Below are positions 53,713 to 61,214 of a DNA stretch of 64,000 nucleotides, piece after piece. Numbering within the stretch: the stretch's first letter is position 1; every line of letters starts with the position of its first letter. The stretch covers positions 1,302,001-1,366,000 of the forward strand of contig NZ_CP090347.1 of assembly GCF_021398715.1 (NCBI RefSeq). Direction: 5' to 3'. The translations under genes and the position numbers were made by a program. Source of the stretch: Microbacterium binotii (GTDB lineage Bacteria > Actinomycetota > Actinomycetes > Actinomycetales > Microbacteriaceae). Under the pieces are notes generated by a model. The model was not told where the DNA came from. It saw only the letters and a program-made list of their open reading frames with translations, and ran no database searches.

Positions 53713-53740
53713 GCCAGGCACGCGCGGGAGGTGGGCAGCG
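53713..53740. repeat. 28-bp direct repeat, copy 1
   Basis: The 28-bp sequence beginning gccaggcacgcgcggg is identical to that at 56012-56039, and both are preceded by ggagagag two to four bases upstream. Both copies lie in non-coding parts of the element. Confidence 0.8.
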
Positions 53741-53796
53741 GTCCAGCATCGCCAGATTTTGAGACGCTGCGGCAGTCACGTGCGATGTGCGCTGGG

Positions 53797-54006
53797 CTAG
53801 AGCCCGGCGAGCTTCTCGATCTCGCCGAGCTCGAGGCCGTACCGGATAGATACCGTGACCACGTGTGAGATCGAGCTGTTCGCGGCCCTAGGTTGCGCTT
53901 CAACTTCGACTGCCAGTACGCGGCTCTTTCCCTCGACCAGGCCGTAGTTCTCACGGATGTAGTCGAGGATCTTGTCGTCATCGATCGGTATCTGCACAGA
54001 CGCCAT
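53797..54006 (-). CDS. Small unknown protein of the element
   Basis: The 69-residue acidic protein is of unknown function (IPIDDDKILDYIRENYGLVEG then a beta-rich half). gagggggccgat before the ATG is a good ribosome binding site, and codon use is normal. It points leftward from the gap before the DUF2510/SHOCT gene. Confidence 0.6.
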   Translation of the reverse strand: MASVQIPIDDDKILDYIRENYGLVEGKSRVLAVEVEAQPRAANSSISHVVTVSIRYGLELGEIEKLAGL

Positions 54007-54154
54007 ATCGGCCCCCTCGCTCGCAAGAGGCGGGCTGCAGTGCCCGCCCTGGCATCGATGCTACTGGCTGCCGTTGCCACACGAGCTCTGCTCTGCCAGC
54101 ATGAGCGCGGCGGGGTACGACCGCCTTTCTGAGCATGGGGCAGGGAAGTTGATC

Positions 54155-54856
54155 ATGGGGACGCCGGCAGGTTGGTACGCGAACGGGGAACACTGGGAGA
54201 CCTACTGGGACGGGTCGAGTTGGACAGACCAGCATCGGCCGCGAGCAACGACGGTTCCGCAACCCGTTGCAGACTCCGCCACCGCCGAGGAGACACCCGC
54301 CGAGGCCGACCTGCAGGCGGGTGACGGCAAAACGGAGCCGCTGCTAGCGTTCGTCTCACACATCGAGGGCAAGAACGCGCGCGTCTATGTCTGGCCCGAT
54401 CGGGTCGAGTGGGATCGCAAGGGTTTCCTGTCGACCGGCGCGAAGACTGGCATGGCCGTCGCGACGGTTGGGCTCTCGTACTTCGCGACCGGCTTCACAC
54501 GGAAGCAGTCGACCGAAGTAATCCCCGTGAAGTCGATCATGTCCGTGACGACCAAGCGCGGGATGGGTTTCCAGACCAAGCTGCAGGTCATAACGTCGGG
54601 CAACACAATCGATATGCGCATCGCCCACAAGGAAGCTGAGCAAGTGCGGACCGTACTGATGCAGCTGATCTCCGGGTCACACCCGTCGCAGCCGCAGCTG
54701 AGTGAGGCCGCGGTTCCGAGCTTCGCCGCAGCATCGGTCTCGTCTTCTCCGGACATCGCCGCGCAACTCACCCAGCTCGCGAGCCTCCGCGATGCTGGCA
54801 TCCTTACCGAGGATGAGTTCAAGGCAAAGAAGACAGAGTTGCTCTCTCGACTCTGA
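54155..54856 (+). CDS. DUF2510 / SHOCT domain protein
   Basis: The 233-residue protein has a DUF2510 module at its start (PAGWYANGEHWETYWDGSSWT), a PH-like or beta-rich middle and a C-terminal SHOCT motif (LASLRDAGILTEDEFKAKK). This layout is seen in actinobacterial proteins thought to act at membranes or as oligomeric scaffolds. There is no transmembrane helix, although a short hydrophobic patch (GMAVATVGLSYFATGF) lies in the middle. gggaagttgatc precedes the ATG. In the element it may be a host-derived cargo gene. Confidence 0.75.
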   Translation: MGTPAGWYANGEHWETYWDGSSWTDQHRPRATTVPQPVADSATAEETPAEADLQAGDGKTEPLLAFVSHIEGKNARVYVWPDRVEWDRKGFLSTGAKTGMAVATVGLSYFATGFTRKQSTEVIPVKSIMSVTTKRGMGFQTKLQVITSGNTIDMRIAHKEAEQVRTVLMQLISGSHPSQPQLSEAAVPSFAAASVSSSPDIAAQLTQLASLRDAGILTEDEFKAKKTELLSRL

Positions 54857-54878
54857 CAGCAGCGTGCTGACCAGCGCC

Positions 54879-55205
54879 TCACGAAGCCAACGTAGGGACC
54901 TGGATCGGTCGTCCGTCGGTGGTGATCCCGATGATCCAGCCCGAGCGCGTCTCAGGAGAGTCTGCTTGCGGCGGGTACTCGCGCTCCACTGCGCCTGCAA
55001 GGAAGCTGTCTGCGTCGATCACAATGCGCGTGGGCGTGATGGGTGATGCTTCGGTCGTAGTTCGTATGGTGCCGTCTTCGTCGAGCCACAGATAGTAGTA
55101 GTCGTTGCCGAGTGCGAGGATCTCCGAGGTCGGATCGGCGGGTGTCGCTAGTCGTGCCGCGACGACCGATCGACCGAGCAGTCTCTCCAGATCGGTGATG
55201 TTCAT
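54879..55205 (-). CDS. Unknown protein of the element
   Basis: This is a 108-residue protein of unknown function, beta-rich (DYYYLWLDEDGTIRTTTE). aaaaggagac before the ATG is a strong ribosome binding site. It is the last leftward gene, 24 bp after the tail-fibre-like gene, and may be its partner. Confidence 0.6.
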   Translation of the reverse strand: MNITDLERLLGRSVVAARLATPADPTSEILALGNDYYYLWLDEDGTIRTTTEASPITPTRIVIDADSFLAGAVEREYPPQADSPETRSGWIIGITTDGRPIQVPTLAS

Positions 55206-55229
55206 GGTGAGTGTCTCCTTTTGGTGCGT

Positions 55230-55844
55230 TCAGACGATTCGGTAGAGAAATCCGGATTCGTCGAAGACCGCGTCGTTGGGGGTCTTGCCGGTGGAGCTCG
55301 CGGACTTCGTGGGGAGTCCACTGAATCGGACGCCTCCTACACCGACGCTGATGGAACGGCCGTTGGCGTACATGGTCACGCCGCCCGAGTTGAAGACGAC
55401 GAATCGGTCACCGTCGTAGACGCCGAGGTAGCCGGAGCCCGCGTGAACGCGGCGCCCGCCACCGAAGTCCACGACGCCACCCTCAGTGTTCGGGTCGATC
55501 GTGATGTTCCCCGCGGTGATCTTCCCGTCCTCGAGGATCACGTTCCCGATCTTGATGCGTCCGCTGCCGAGAACCTCGAGCAGCCCCGTGAGGTCCACGT
55601 CTCCGGTCAGGTCACCGTTGCCCGTGAACGCCCACGACCCGGTCCACTCGAAGTCGCCCTCGCCGTTCATGTGTCCGACTACCTGCAGAGTCCCGCCCGA
55701 GTCGATGAGCAGAAGACCGCCGATGAACCGCATCCGCCCGTTCGTGATGGAAGAGTTCTCCAGAATCGCACCGGATGCGAGACGGTCCACCTTCGACATC
55801 AGCTTCGTGATCCAGCCCCACGCGTCGTTCAGATCACGCAGCAC
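55230..55844 (-). CDS. Phage minor tail / tail-fibre-like protein
   Basis: The 204-residue protein has a short helical start (LRDLNDAWGWITKLMSKVD) and then beta-strand repeats rich in Gly, Asp, Ile and Val (LTGDVDLTGLLEVLGSGRIKIG), as in Microbacterium phage minor tail proteins. A GTG start with ggagg 6 nt upstream fits. It is much shorter than a full tail fibre, so it could be a remnant or a satellite gene that alters host-phage adsorption. It is the only clear structural-type gene in the element. Confidence 0.6.
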   Translation of the reverse strand: MLRDLNDAWGWITKLMSKVDRLASGAILENSSITNGRMRFIGGLLLIDSGGTLQVVGHMNGEGDFEWTGSWAFTGNGDLTGDVDLTGLLEVLGSGRIKIGNVILEDGKITAGNITIDPNTEGGVVDFGGGRRVHAGSGYLGVYDGDRFVVFNSGGVTMYANGRSISVGVGGVRFSGLPTKSASSTGKTPNDAVFDESGFLYRIV

Positions 55845-56011
55845 TCTGCACCTCCATGGCGCTCGTTCTGGTCATACGGTCTTCCTTTCGTTCTCCACCC
55901 GTCGCGCAGGTGGTTGGGTCGAATTGATTCGCTCCCTGTCGGCGGGAAATCGGACATCCTTCATCTCCACTGAATCGACCCAACTGGCCGGAATCGCGTG
56001 GAGAGAGACGC

Positions 56012-56039
56012 GCCAGGCACGCGCGGGAGGTGGGCAGCG
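56012..56039. repeat. 28-bp direct repeat, copy 2
   Basis: Identical to 53713-53740, in the same orientation, again preceded by ggagagag. It lies 26 bp before a large hairpin. Confidence 0.8.
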
Positions 56040-56065
56040 CTGCCGGTCGCTGGGATTCTTGGGTG

Positions 56066-56101
56066 CAGGTGGGGGTGCGACACGTGCCGCACCCCCACCT
56101 G
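56066..56101. terminator. Large GC-rich hairpin in the leftward operon
   Basis: Perfect 14-nt arms (56066-56079 and 56088-56101) surround an 8-nt loop acacgtgc. It has no T run on either strand, so termination would be by a U-less hairpin; a processing site is also possible. Confidence 0.45.
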
Positions 56102-56208
56102 TAATGGCGAGCTTCACCCTGGTGGGTGCGTCCGATGCTCACCACGACGTCGCCAGCCGCCCCAACCGAGCGGAGATGCTCATCTGCGGCCGGCGACGGG
56201 TTCATGTG

Positions 56209-56343
56209 TCAGCGCGCCCAGTGCGCGGGGTAGGCGTCTTCGGTGTCCGCAGCAGGCTGATCGGAGAGCGAAGGCCTGTCCGGTCGCTCGTCCGCAGTCC
56301 GTGGGATCCAATACGCCGGGTAGCTGTCATCGACGGTGCTCAC
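56209..56343 (-). CDS. 44-residue peptide with an internal repeat
   Basis: This tiny gene starts with a GTG that overlaps the stop of the upstream gene as GTGA. The peptide contains two copies of a D-(S/A)-Y-P-A-(Y/H)-W motif: DDSYPAYWIP near the start and EDAYPAHWAR at the end, with an acidic Pro/Arg-rich spacer. The coupling overlap and repeated aromatic motif support a real gene. The function is unknown. Confidence 0.55.
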   Translation of the reverse strand: MSTVDDSYPAYWIPRTADERPDRPSLSDQPAADTEDAYPAHWAR

Positions 56344-57179
56344 TTCCGTGCCCGCTTCCCGGTATCCGTCGGCTCTGTGGTCGAAGCCTTGAACTCCTCG
56401 CGTGCACGTTCAGTGACCGCGTCGACCGACTCGCGGACCCAGGCGATGGAGGCGTCGTGGACGGCCTTGCTGAACTCGAGGTTGAACTCGAGCGCCTGCA
56501 GCGGAGCGATGTACATGCCGGCTCTCGCAGGATCGCGGATCCCGAGATCCTCGACGAACGGAACACTGGTGTCGGTGGCTTCACGAACGACCGGTCGCGG
56601 TGCGAGCTTCGACTCCTCCGCGATGCGGAGGTTCACCGCCGCGAGCCCGTCGACGTCGTCCTGCTGACCACTCAGCACGCCGCCGTTCCAGATGCTCGTC
56701 ACAGAACGGATGAGTTCGGCCCATCCGGCGATTCGTCGCTCCCACGCGATGTAGTCGTCACGCGACTGCTGTGTGTCGTAGCGGACGACGATCTCGCGCC
56801 ACGTGTGTGCAGCTGTCCGGTAGCGCGACCAGACCATGAACAACTCCATGATCTGGTTGCTGTCCGGTGCTTCGGCTGCGCACGCCTCCCGGAACTTGCG
56901 GGCGAATCTCTCCGCGTCGTCCTCGAGCTGCGCGACCAGGCCACGCATGCGGTCGATGCGGAAGTGCGCCTCGCGGGCGACACGCTTCTGCTCCTCGGTC
57001 AGCGCGTACTCGCGTTGCCGTTCGGCGGCATCGAAGTGATCTTGCGCGGCCGCGAGGGCTGCTGTGGCTTCCTCGTGCCGCTCAGCGGCTTCCGCGAGGA
57101 TCACCGCGAGCTCGTCAGGATGAATATCCTGCGGCGGAAGCGGCAGCGAGGTGGGGATGAGGTCTCGAGCGTTGCTCAT
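56340..57179 (-). CDS. Unknown coiled-coil-like protein of the element
   Basis: This is a 279-residue protein of unknown function. The first half is strongly helical with Ala/Glu/Arg heptads (ILAEAAERHEEATAALAAAQ) suggesting a coiled coil. The ATG at 57179 is chosen because aaggagacccc precedes it and it overlaps the next gene's stop as ATGA. It also overlaps the 44-residue gene downstream. Confidence 0.65.
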   Translation of the reverse strand: MSNARDLIPTSLPLPPQDIHPDELAVILAEAAERHEEATAALAAAQDHFDAAERQREYALTEEQKRVAREAHFRIDRMRGLVAQLEDDAERFARKFREACAAEAPDSNQIMELFMVWSRYRTAAHTWREIVVRYDTQQSRDDYIAWERRIAGWAELIRSVTSIWNGGVLSGQQDDVDGLAAVNLRIAEESKLAPRPVVREATDTSVPFVEDLGIRDPARAGMYIAPLQALEFNLEFSKAVHDASIAWVRESVDAVTERAREEFKASTTEPTDTGKRARK

Positions 57180-57604
57180 GGGGTCTCCTTGGCGAAGTGT
57201 TCCTCGCCGGCCCCAGGCCCGCCGCGAGTCGCCCACAGGGCCCCGTGATCCGAAACAGCGGCATCCGCCATTCCCGTCGAGACATAGTTTACCGCGGACA
57301 GTGCCAGCGTGCGAGCATTCGGAGCCCCGAGATGGGGGCGATCGCTGAGGAGCCCATCGACGAGCGACGCGACCCGCGCCCACTCAATGCGCCCCACATC
57401 GTCTACGACCTGCGCGACCCCGATGTACACGTCAAAGTCGCGCGGATCCTTCAGCACGTGCCGCAGGGCCAGCCGCACCGCCTGCCGCTGAACATCCCGA
57501 AGAACTGACCGGGTGAGCTCATGGCTCGCGCGCTCTTCCTGGAGCTGCTTCCGGCGTCGGCCAGCCTCGTCCGCAAGCCTCTGCTCAGGTGTTCGATACG
57601 TCAC
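57176..57604 (-). CDS. Unknown protein of the element
   Basis: This is a 142-residue protein, helical and Arg-rich at the start (EQRLADEAGRRRKQLQEERA). Its GTG start overlaps the preceding gene's stop as GTGA and its stop overlaps the next gene. No family is recognised. Confidence 0.6.
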   Translation of the reverse strand: MTYRTPEQRLADEAGRRRKQLQEERASHELTRSVLRDVQRQAVRLALRHVLKDPRDFDVYIGVAQVVDDVGRIEWARVASLVDGLLSDRPHLGAPNARTLALSAVNYVSTGMADAAVSDHGALWATRGGPGAGEEHFAKETP

Positions 57605-57795
57605 AGCGTGGCCTCCTCGGCGTCAGTTCGTTCCGAATGTCCGGGCGTGCGTCGCGGGATCGTGAAATCGATCGGCTGCTCGGTGCGGAGTGAGTCGTAG
57701 TAGTCGCGGCACAGCTCAGCGAAGCGGTGGGGATCGTCCCAGGCATCGACCATGTCGGCGAAGTTCGAGGGCTTCGGGGCGGGGTGCTTGTCCAT
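57601..57795 (-). CDS. Small unknown protein of the element
   Basis: The 64-residue acidic protein (KPSNFADMVDAWDDPHRF) is coupled to both neighbours: its ATG shares a base with the HTH gene's stop (TGATG) and its stop overlaps the next GTG. No family is recognised. Confidence 0.55.
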   Translation of the reverse strand: MDKHPAPKPSNFADMVDAWDDPHRFAELCRDYYDSLRTEQPIDFTIPRRTPGHSERTDAEEATL

Positions 57796-58634
57796 CAGAA
57801 CGGCCTCCCGTCCTCGAAGACCTCGACGGGGGAGCGGTACTCGCATCGTGTGCAGGTGCCGTCGTCCAGCAGACGATGCATGCCGGCCTCACAGCTGCCG
57901 ATCGTCTTGCCGGCGGCATCTCGCGCGTCCATGTTCGCCAGGGTCGCGATGACGTCCAGCCTGCGCGTCAGACGGGACGCAGGGATATCGTCAGTCCACC
58001 GCTCGCCGTCCAACCATGAGCTCAGGTGGGGCACGTACTGGGCATCCGTCGCTGTTCGCGCGTAGGCGGTTCCGAAGCGCGTCACGTCAGCCTCGAGCTC
58101 GCTGACAGACCGGCTCCTTGCTGCCCTGGTGAACGCGACGAACGCGGCCTTCCGGTTCACCTTCTTCGGCCATTGCTTCCACGCCCGATCAAATGCATCC
58201 GCACAAGAGACTGATTGATCTTTTGATTGATCCCTCTGATTGATCTCTTCTGCACCGTCACTGTGACGGGTAGGTCGCGGCGCTGTGACGGTTAGGTTCG
58301 TGCTGTCGTCCTGGTAGGAGTTCTGCCTAGTAGGCGCAGCGCCTTCTGGGCTCTCCGGCGTGTAGGCACGATTCACGATGATCAGATCTGACGTGCGATA
58401 TCCGCCTGCGCCGTTACGGCGGCGGCGCTCGATGACGCCGGCTTGCTCGAGCACGTTCAGCGCTCGCATGACAGTTGAGACGGAGGCGCCGATCATCGTC
58501 GCGATCGTCTGCTGGCCGACGAAGGTCTCATGTGTCTTGTCATCAGTGCGATGACACACCGCCACGAGTACGACCTTCTGCATCTGCTGAAGGCCTGTGA
58601 GCGCGTACGCCCAGTTCGCGTCGTTGAAGCCCAA
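57795..58634 (-). CDS. Winged-helix protein with C-terminal Cys cluster (replication-initiator-like)
   Basis: The 279-residue protein has a helix-turn-helix near residues 37-75 (TIATMIGASVSTVMRALNVLEQAGVIERRRR), a central helical region (FDRAWKQWPKKVNRKAAF) and a CxxC pair near the end (GTCTRCEYR). This pattern resembles phage replication or helicase-loader proteins that begin with a winged helix. A TTG start at 58634 is chosen because gggagg lies 7 nt upstream; an in-frame GTG at 58643 would sit directly on that ribosome binding site. The assignment to replication is an inference. Confidence 0.65.
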   Translation of the reverse strand: MGFNDANWAYALTGLQQMQKVVLVAVCHRTDDKTHETFVGQQTIATMIGASVSTVMRALNVLEQAGVIERRRRNGAGGYRTSDLIIVNRAYTPESPEGAAPTRQNSYQDDSTNLTVTAPRPTRHSDGAEEINQRDQSKDQSVSCADAFDRAWKQWPKKVNRKAAFVAFTRAARSRSVSELEADVTRFGTAYARTATDAQYVPHLSSWLDGERWTDDIPASRLTRRLDVIATLANMDARDAAGKTIGSCEAGMHRLLDDGTCTRCEYRSPVEVFEDGRPF

Positions 58635-58710
58635 ACCGCTCACCTCCCGTCCGCTTGCCGCGGTAGAATTGGGGAAGGAACCCGCCCCCCAGCGAAGTTC
58701 ACGGAAGCCG

Positions 58711-58736
58711 CCCCACGTGGGCGGTTTTCTGTTGCG
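58711..58736 (+). terminator. Hairpin with T-rich tail, upstream of the winged-helix gene
   Basis: A CCGCC-type stem pairs with GGCGG around cacgtg and is followed by ttttctg on the plus strand. On the minus strand, the direction of the operon, it has no T run. Its direction of action is unclear. Confidence 0.35.
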
Positions 58737-58747
58737 CGCACGGCAGT

Positions 58748-58975
58748 TCACCACCGTCCTTCGGGGCGCGCGGGGCGTCCGCTTTCGCCGAGAAGAGAAG
58801 CGAGGCGGGCGCGCTGTTCGCTCGTGAGGGGTGGCGCCGCGGCTACGGTTCGTTCGATGAACTGCGCCAGTTTCGCCGCGGCCAAGTTGCGACGTGCATC
58901 GACAAGGTCGGGATCATCGGCGTCGCGAGATCGAGTCAGAGCGGCAACTATGGCGCGCTCACCAAAGACAGACAC
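58748..58975 (-). CDS. Small unknown protein of the element
   Basis: This 75-residue helical protein (DARRNLAAAKLAQFIERTV) is of unknown function. The GTG at 58975 has ggagg 6 nt upstream. That ribosome binding site lies in the stem of the hairpin at 58978-59024, so translation may be controlled by folding. Confidence 0.55.
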   Translation of the reverse strand: MSVFGERAIVAALTRSRDADDPDLVDARRNLAAAKLAQFIERTVAAAPPLTSEQRARLASLLGESGRPARPEGRW

Positions 58976-58977
58976 GA

Positions 58978-59024
58978 AAGGCCTCCACAGGGCATGACAC
59001 TTAATGTCAGCCCGGTGAGGCCTT
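58978..59024 (-). promoter_or_regulatory. Leader hairpin masking a ribosome binding site
   Basis: Eight-nt arms (58978-58985 and 59017-59024) enclose a second inverted repeat TGACA-N5-TGTCA (58995-59009). The ggagg of the gene starting at 58975 (58982-58986) is in the outer stem. The inner repeat has the same half-sites as the reconstructed attP core. Confidence 0.45.
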
Positions 59025-59099
59025 CTGTCTGCGGAACATCACCGAGTTTCCGCTCTGGGAGCATCTTTCTGCTCAAGTCTAGGACTTGCCCCCGGGGGC

Positions 59100-59549
59100 T
59101 TATCCGCTACTAAGGATAGCAGCAAGCTGTCTAAGCGTGATGGTGTCGTGGCCCGCGTCGCGAATCTTGTCGAGAACGGCGTGGAGCGTCTCTTGCCGGA
59201 CCTCGACGGGGAAGCGCCCACAATCCGGGCACGCCAGAGACCATTTGGCGCGGACTTTCTCCTGTCCCAAGTTCCGGGGAAGCGGCCCCTCCCTTTTCCA
59301 TGTTGGGACATCACCTTCGACGTAGAGAATCTCGAGATCACCGATCCGCGCGTGTCCTCCGTGAGGTGCGTCGTGGCTTACTTCGCTGCTGATGACGCCC
59401 CACTGCCAGCGCCGCCCCTCCCAGTGGAACAGCTGCACCAAGCGTTGCGGGTGCCTCTTGGGATGCAGGGGTTCCAGGTCGCAGTAGATCGCGATCCATT
59501 GCTGACCTTCCGCCAGCCTCTCGGCTATTCGGCGCAGATGCTCGTTCAT
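59100..59549 (-). CDS. Unknown protein of the element with a CxxC site
   Basis: The 149-residue protein has LEPLHPKRHPQRLVQLFHWEGR in its first third and a CPDCGRF cysteine pair near 103. It begins with an ATG after gggagcctg. No family is recognised. It lies downstream of the hairpin at 59583. Confidence 0.6.
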   Translation of the reverse strand: MNEHLRRIAERLAEGQQWIAIYCDLEPLHPKRHPQRLVQLFHWEGRRWQWGVISSEVSHDAPHGGHARIGDLEILYVEGDVPTWKREGPLPRNLGQEKVRAKWSLACPDCGRFPVEVRQETLHAVLDKIRDAGHDTITLRQLAAILSSG

Positions 59550-59582
59550 CAGGCTCCCAGATTGATCTGATCGTACGGGGCA

Positions 59583-59615
59583 GTCGGGGGTATGCAGAAC
59601 GTGCATACCCCCGAC
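59583..59615. terminator. Perfect GC-rich hairpin between operon genes
   Basis: Perfect 14-nt arms (59583-59596 and 59602-59615) surround GAACG. It lies 4 bp past the stop of the HTH gene in the leftward operon. As at 56066, no T run follows. Confidence 0.45.
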
Positions 59616-59619
59616 GTAG

Positions 59620-60120
59620 TCATCCCTCCGCTGCTCGAGCGATGCTGAGCAGACGGTCCACTTCCTCAAGTTCGTCCTGTCCGATTGACCGCGCGACGGC
59701 GATGAGATCACCGACCGCCCAGCGGGTTTGACCGCATAGCAGGTTGTTGACTCGCGAGACCTCCAAACCGAACTCGGCCGCGGCCTCCTTGAACGTCCAA
59801 CCACGGTCGGTGATGAGCGTGCGTACCTCGAGCGCGAGGGCGTCATCGCTTCGGCGGGAGCGGGCTGGCTTGTTCAAGATCCGAACCGCTGCCGCCGCCT
59901 CCTGCACGGCCTTGGCGATCTGCTCCTGCACGTGCGCGGGCCGGTCGACCCACTCTGTCTCGATGTTGAGCTGCCAGACACGATCGCCGACTGGCCGGTC
60001 GACCGTGGCGCGCACCCATCGGTTCGAGAAGTCGTAGCGTTCGATGTTCGCGTCATCAGGGTCGATGCGCTCCGGGGGCCGCTCGAGCAAGTCGGTGACG
60101 CGCGTTATCTGTGTGTACAT
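59620..60120 (-). CDS. HTH DNA-binding protein (possible repressor)
   Basis: The 166-residue protein has a beta-rich N-terminal half (DFSNRWVRATVDRPVGDRVW) and a C-terminal helix-turn-helix (FKEAAAEFGLEVSRVNNLLCG). The ATG at 60120 shares a base with the preceding stop (TGATG) and has ggagggctg upstream. It is the best candidate for the element's own regulator, by position and fold only. Confidence 0.6.
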   Translation of the reverse strand: MYTQITRVTDLLERPPERIDPDDANIERYDFSNRWVRATVDRPVGDRVWQLNIETEWVDRPAHVQEQIAKAVQEAAAAVRILNKPARSRRSDDALALEVRTLITDRGWTFKEAAAEFGLEVSRVNNLLCGQTRWAVGDLIAVARSIGQDELEEVDRLLSIARAAEG

Positions 60121-60461
60121 CAGCCCTCCACCTCCGCGAGTTGCTCGGTGACTGAGTGGTGCCGACGGAGCGCGGGGGTGTGATCGCGTACGAACTTGTC
60201 GTAGCGTTCGCTGGCGAGGAGCCAGACCTTCGCGATGCTCTGGAACGTGTTTGTCGTTTCCCCGGGTTCGATCCAGACTTCGTCGATGCCCGTGGTTGTA
60301 TGGATACCCGGGCGGCCATCCTCGAGGGTGAGAGTGAACTCCTGCTCCGCATCGTCCACGCGGATCGTTATGTGCTGCTCGTGCAACTCGGCGGGCATGA
60401 GCTCGTCCTCGTGGTCGGCGTCGCACCAGTCATAGACGGGGCAGTTGATGTGCGGCATCAT
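60120..60461 (-). CDS. DUF6907-like protein
   Basis: The 113-residue protein has the DUF6907 start CPVYDWCDADHEDE followed by His and a beta-rich region. DUF6907 proteins are small actinobacterial and phage proteins of unknown function. It begins directly after the stop of the upstream gene and its stop overlaps the HTH gene. Confidence 0.6.
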   Translation of the reverse strand: MMPHINCPVYDWCDADHEDELMPAELHEQHITIRVDDAEQEFTLTLEDGRPGIHTTTGIDEVWIEPGETTNTFQSIAKVWLLASERYDKFVRDHTPALRRHHSVTEQLAEVEG

Positions 60462-60794
60462 TCACCCCCGGCCCATGTTGCGGTCGCGGGCGATGAGGTC
60501 GACGCGGCCGGCTCGGTAGCAGGCTCTCTCCACGGAGGTCGGCTTGAGCTTGAGCGCTGCCGCAGTGTCAGTGATCCGCTGGCCCATGTCGAGCATGAAC
60601 TCGAGCTCTTCAATGACGTTCGACGACGGCTTGCGGCGCTTCGGCTTGGGGAGTGACGCGACGTAGCGGCGAGCTGTCTCCTCGTCGCCGAATGTGATCG
60701 TGGAGAGATAGCCCAGAGCCTTGAAGCGAGGTTCGGTGTGTACGACCACCCACTTGGTGCCGTTGCGCTGTTTCGCGGGCTTGATGCTGACCAT
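60462..60794 (-). CDS. Small basic protein with HTH-like C-terminus
   Basis: The 110-residue protein is basic, with a beta-strand start (KWVVVHTEPRFKALG) and a helix-turn-helix-like end (DTAAALKLKPTSVERACYRAG). It is a candidate for a recombination directionality factor or regulator because it lies two genes from the integrase. That is inference only. Confidence 0.5.
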   Translation of the reverse strand: MVSIKPAKQRNGTKWVVVHTEPRFKALGYLSTITFGDEETARRYVASLPKPKRRKPSSNVIEELEFMLDMGQRITDTAAALKLKPTSVERACYRAGRVDLIARDRNMGRG

Positions 60795-61129
60795 CAGGCC
60801 ACCTCACCGTTCACGACTCGTTGCATCTCTCGAAGAGCCGCAACGACACGGTCAACATCGTCAACTCGCATCTCGAATCGCGTGTCTTCGTCAGGGCCAC
60901 CCGTCCACGATGCTGTCCATTGGATAAGCGCGCTGGCGTCGCTCGTCGTCCCGTCCATGAGGTTGTGGATAACGTCGATCGTGCCGCTGACTCCGTCCAC
61001 TTCGAAGTCGCGCTCGTCGACGATTTGACGGCCCTCGTCTCCGACGTAGCGTGCCTCAGCCCAGGCCGGCATGGGGATCTCCGGGCAGATGTCGGCACCG
61101 ACGACTTGGATATCGTTGTTCAAGGTCAT
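60794..61129 (-). CDS. Unknown acidic protein downstream of the integrase
   Basis: This is a 111-residue acidic protein of unknown function (DERDFEVDGVSGTIDVIHNL). gaggagtcctg before the ATG is a good ribosome binding site. It follows the integrase by 85 bp and is coupled by TGATG to the next gene. Confidence 0.55.
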   Translation of the reverse strand: MTLNNDIQVVGADICPEIPMPAWAEARYVGDEGRQIVDERDFEVDGVSGTIDVIHNLMDGTTSDASALIQWTASWTGGPDEDTRFEMRVDDVDRVVAALREMQRVVNGEVA

Positions 61130-61214
61130 CAGGACTCCTCAGTTCTTGACCTCGCCCTCGTTCGAGCTGCAACTCGAGCGGGGGCATCTTCATGACGGCG
61201 GTTGCCGCCAAGCT

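Larger units (their letters stand above)
55845..56208. other. Non-coding region with repeat and hairpin
   Basis: These 364 bp contain the second 28-bp repeat (56012-56039) and a perfect 14-bp-stem hairpin (56066-56101). A reading frame from an ATG at 56205 is open leftward to 55834 but runs through both structures, so no gene is called. The region separates the tail-fibre-like gene from the operon upstream. Confidence 0.6.

Noticed and set aside
55834..56205. Leftward open frame starting at 56205
   Set aside because: It runs through a perfect hairpin and a 28-bp repeat that is non-coding elsewhere, and has no ribosome binding site of its own.
58530..58997. Rightward open frame of about 155 codons
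   Set aside because: Antisense to the winged-helix gene and the 75-residue gene, which both have good ribosome binding sites; its composition is of the shadow type.
61130..61214. A possible tiny gene between the integrase and the next gene
   Set aside because: No frame with both a ribosome binding site and a stop fits in the 85-bp gap; only a short ggcgg-caa-ccgcc hairpin is seen.
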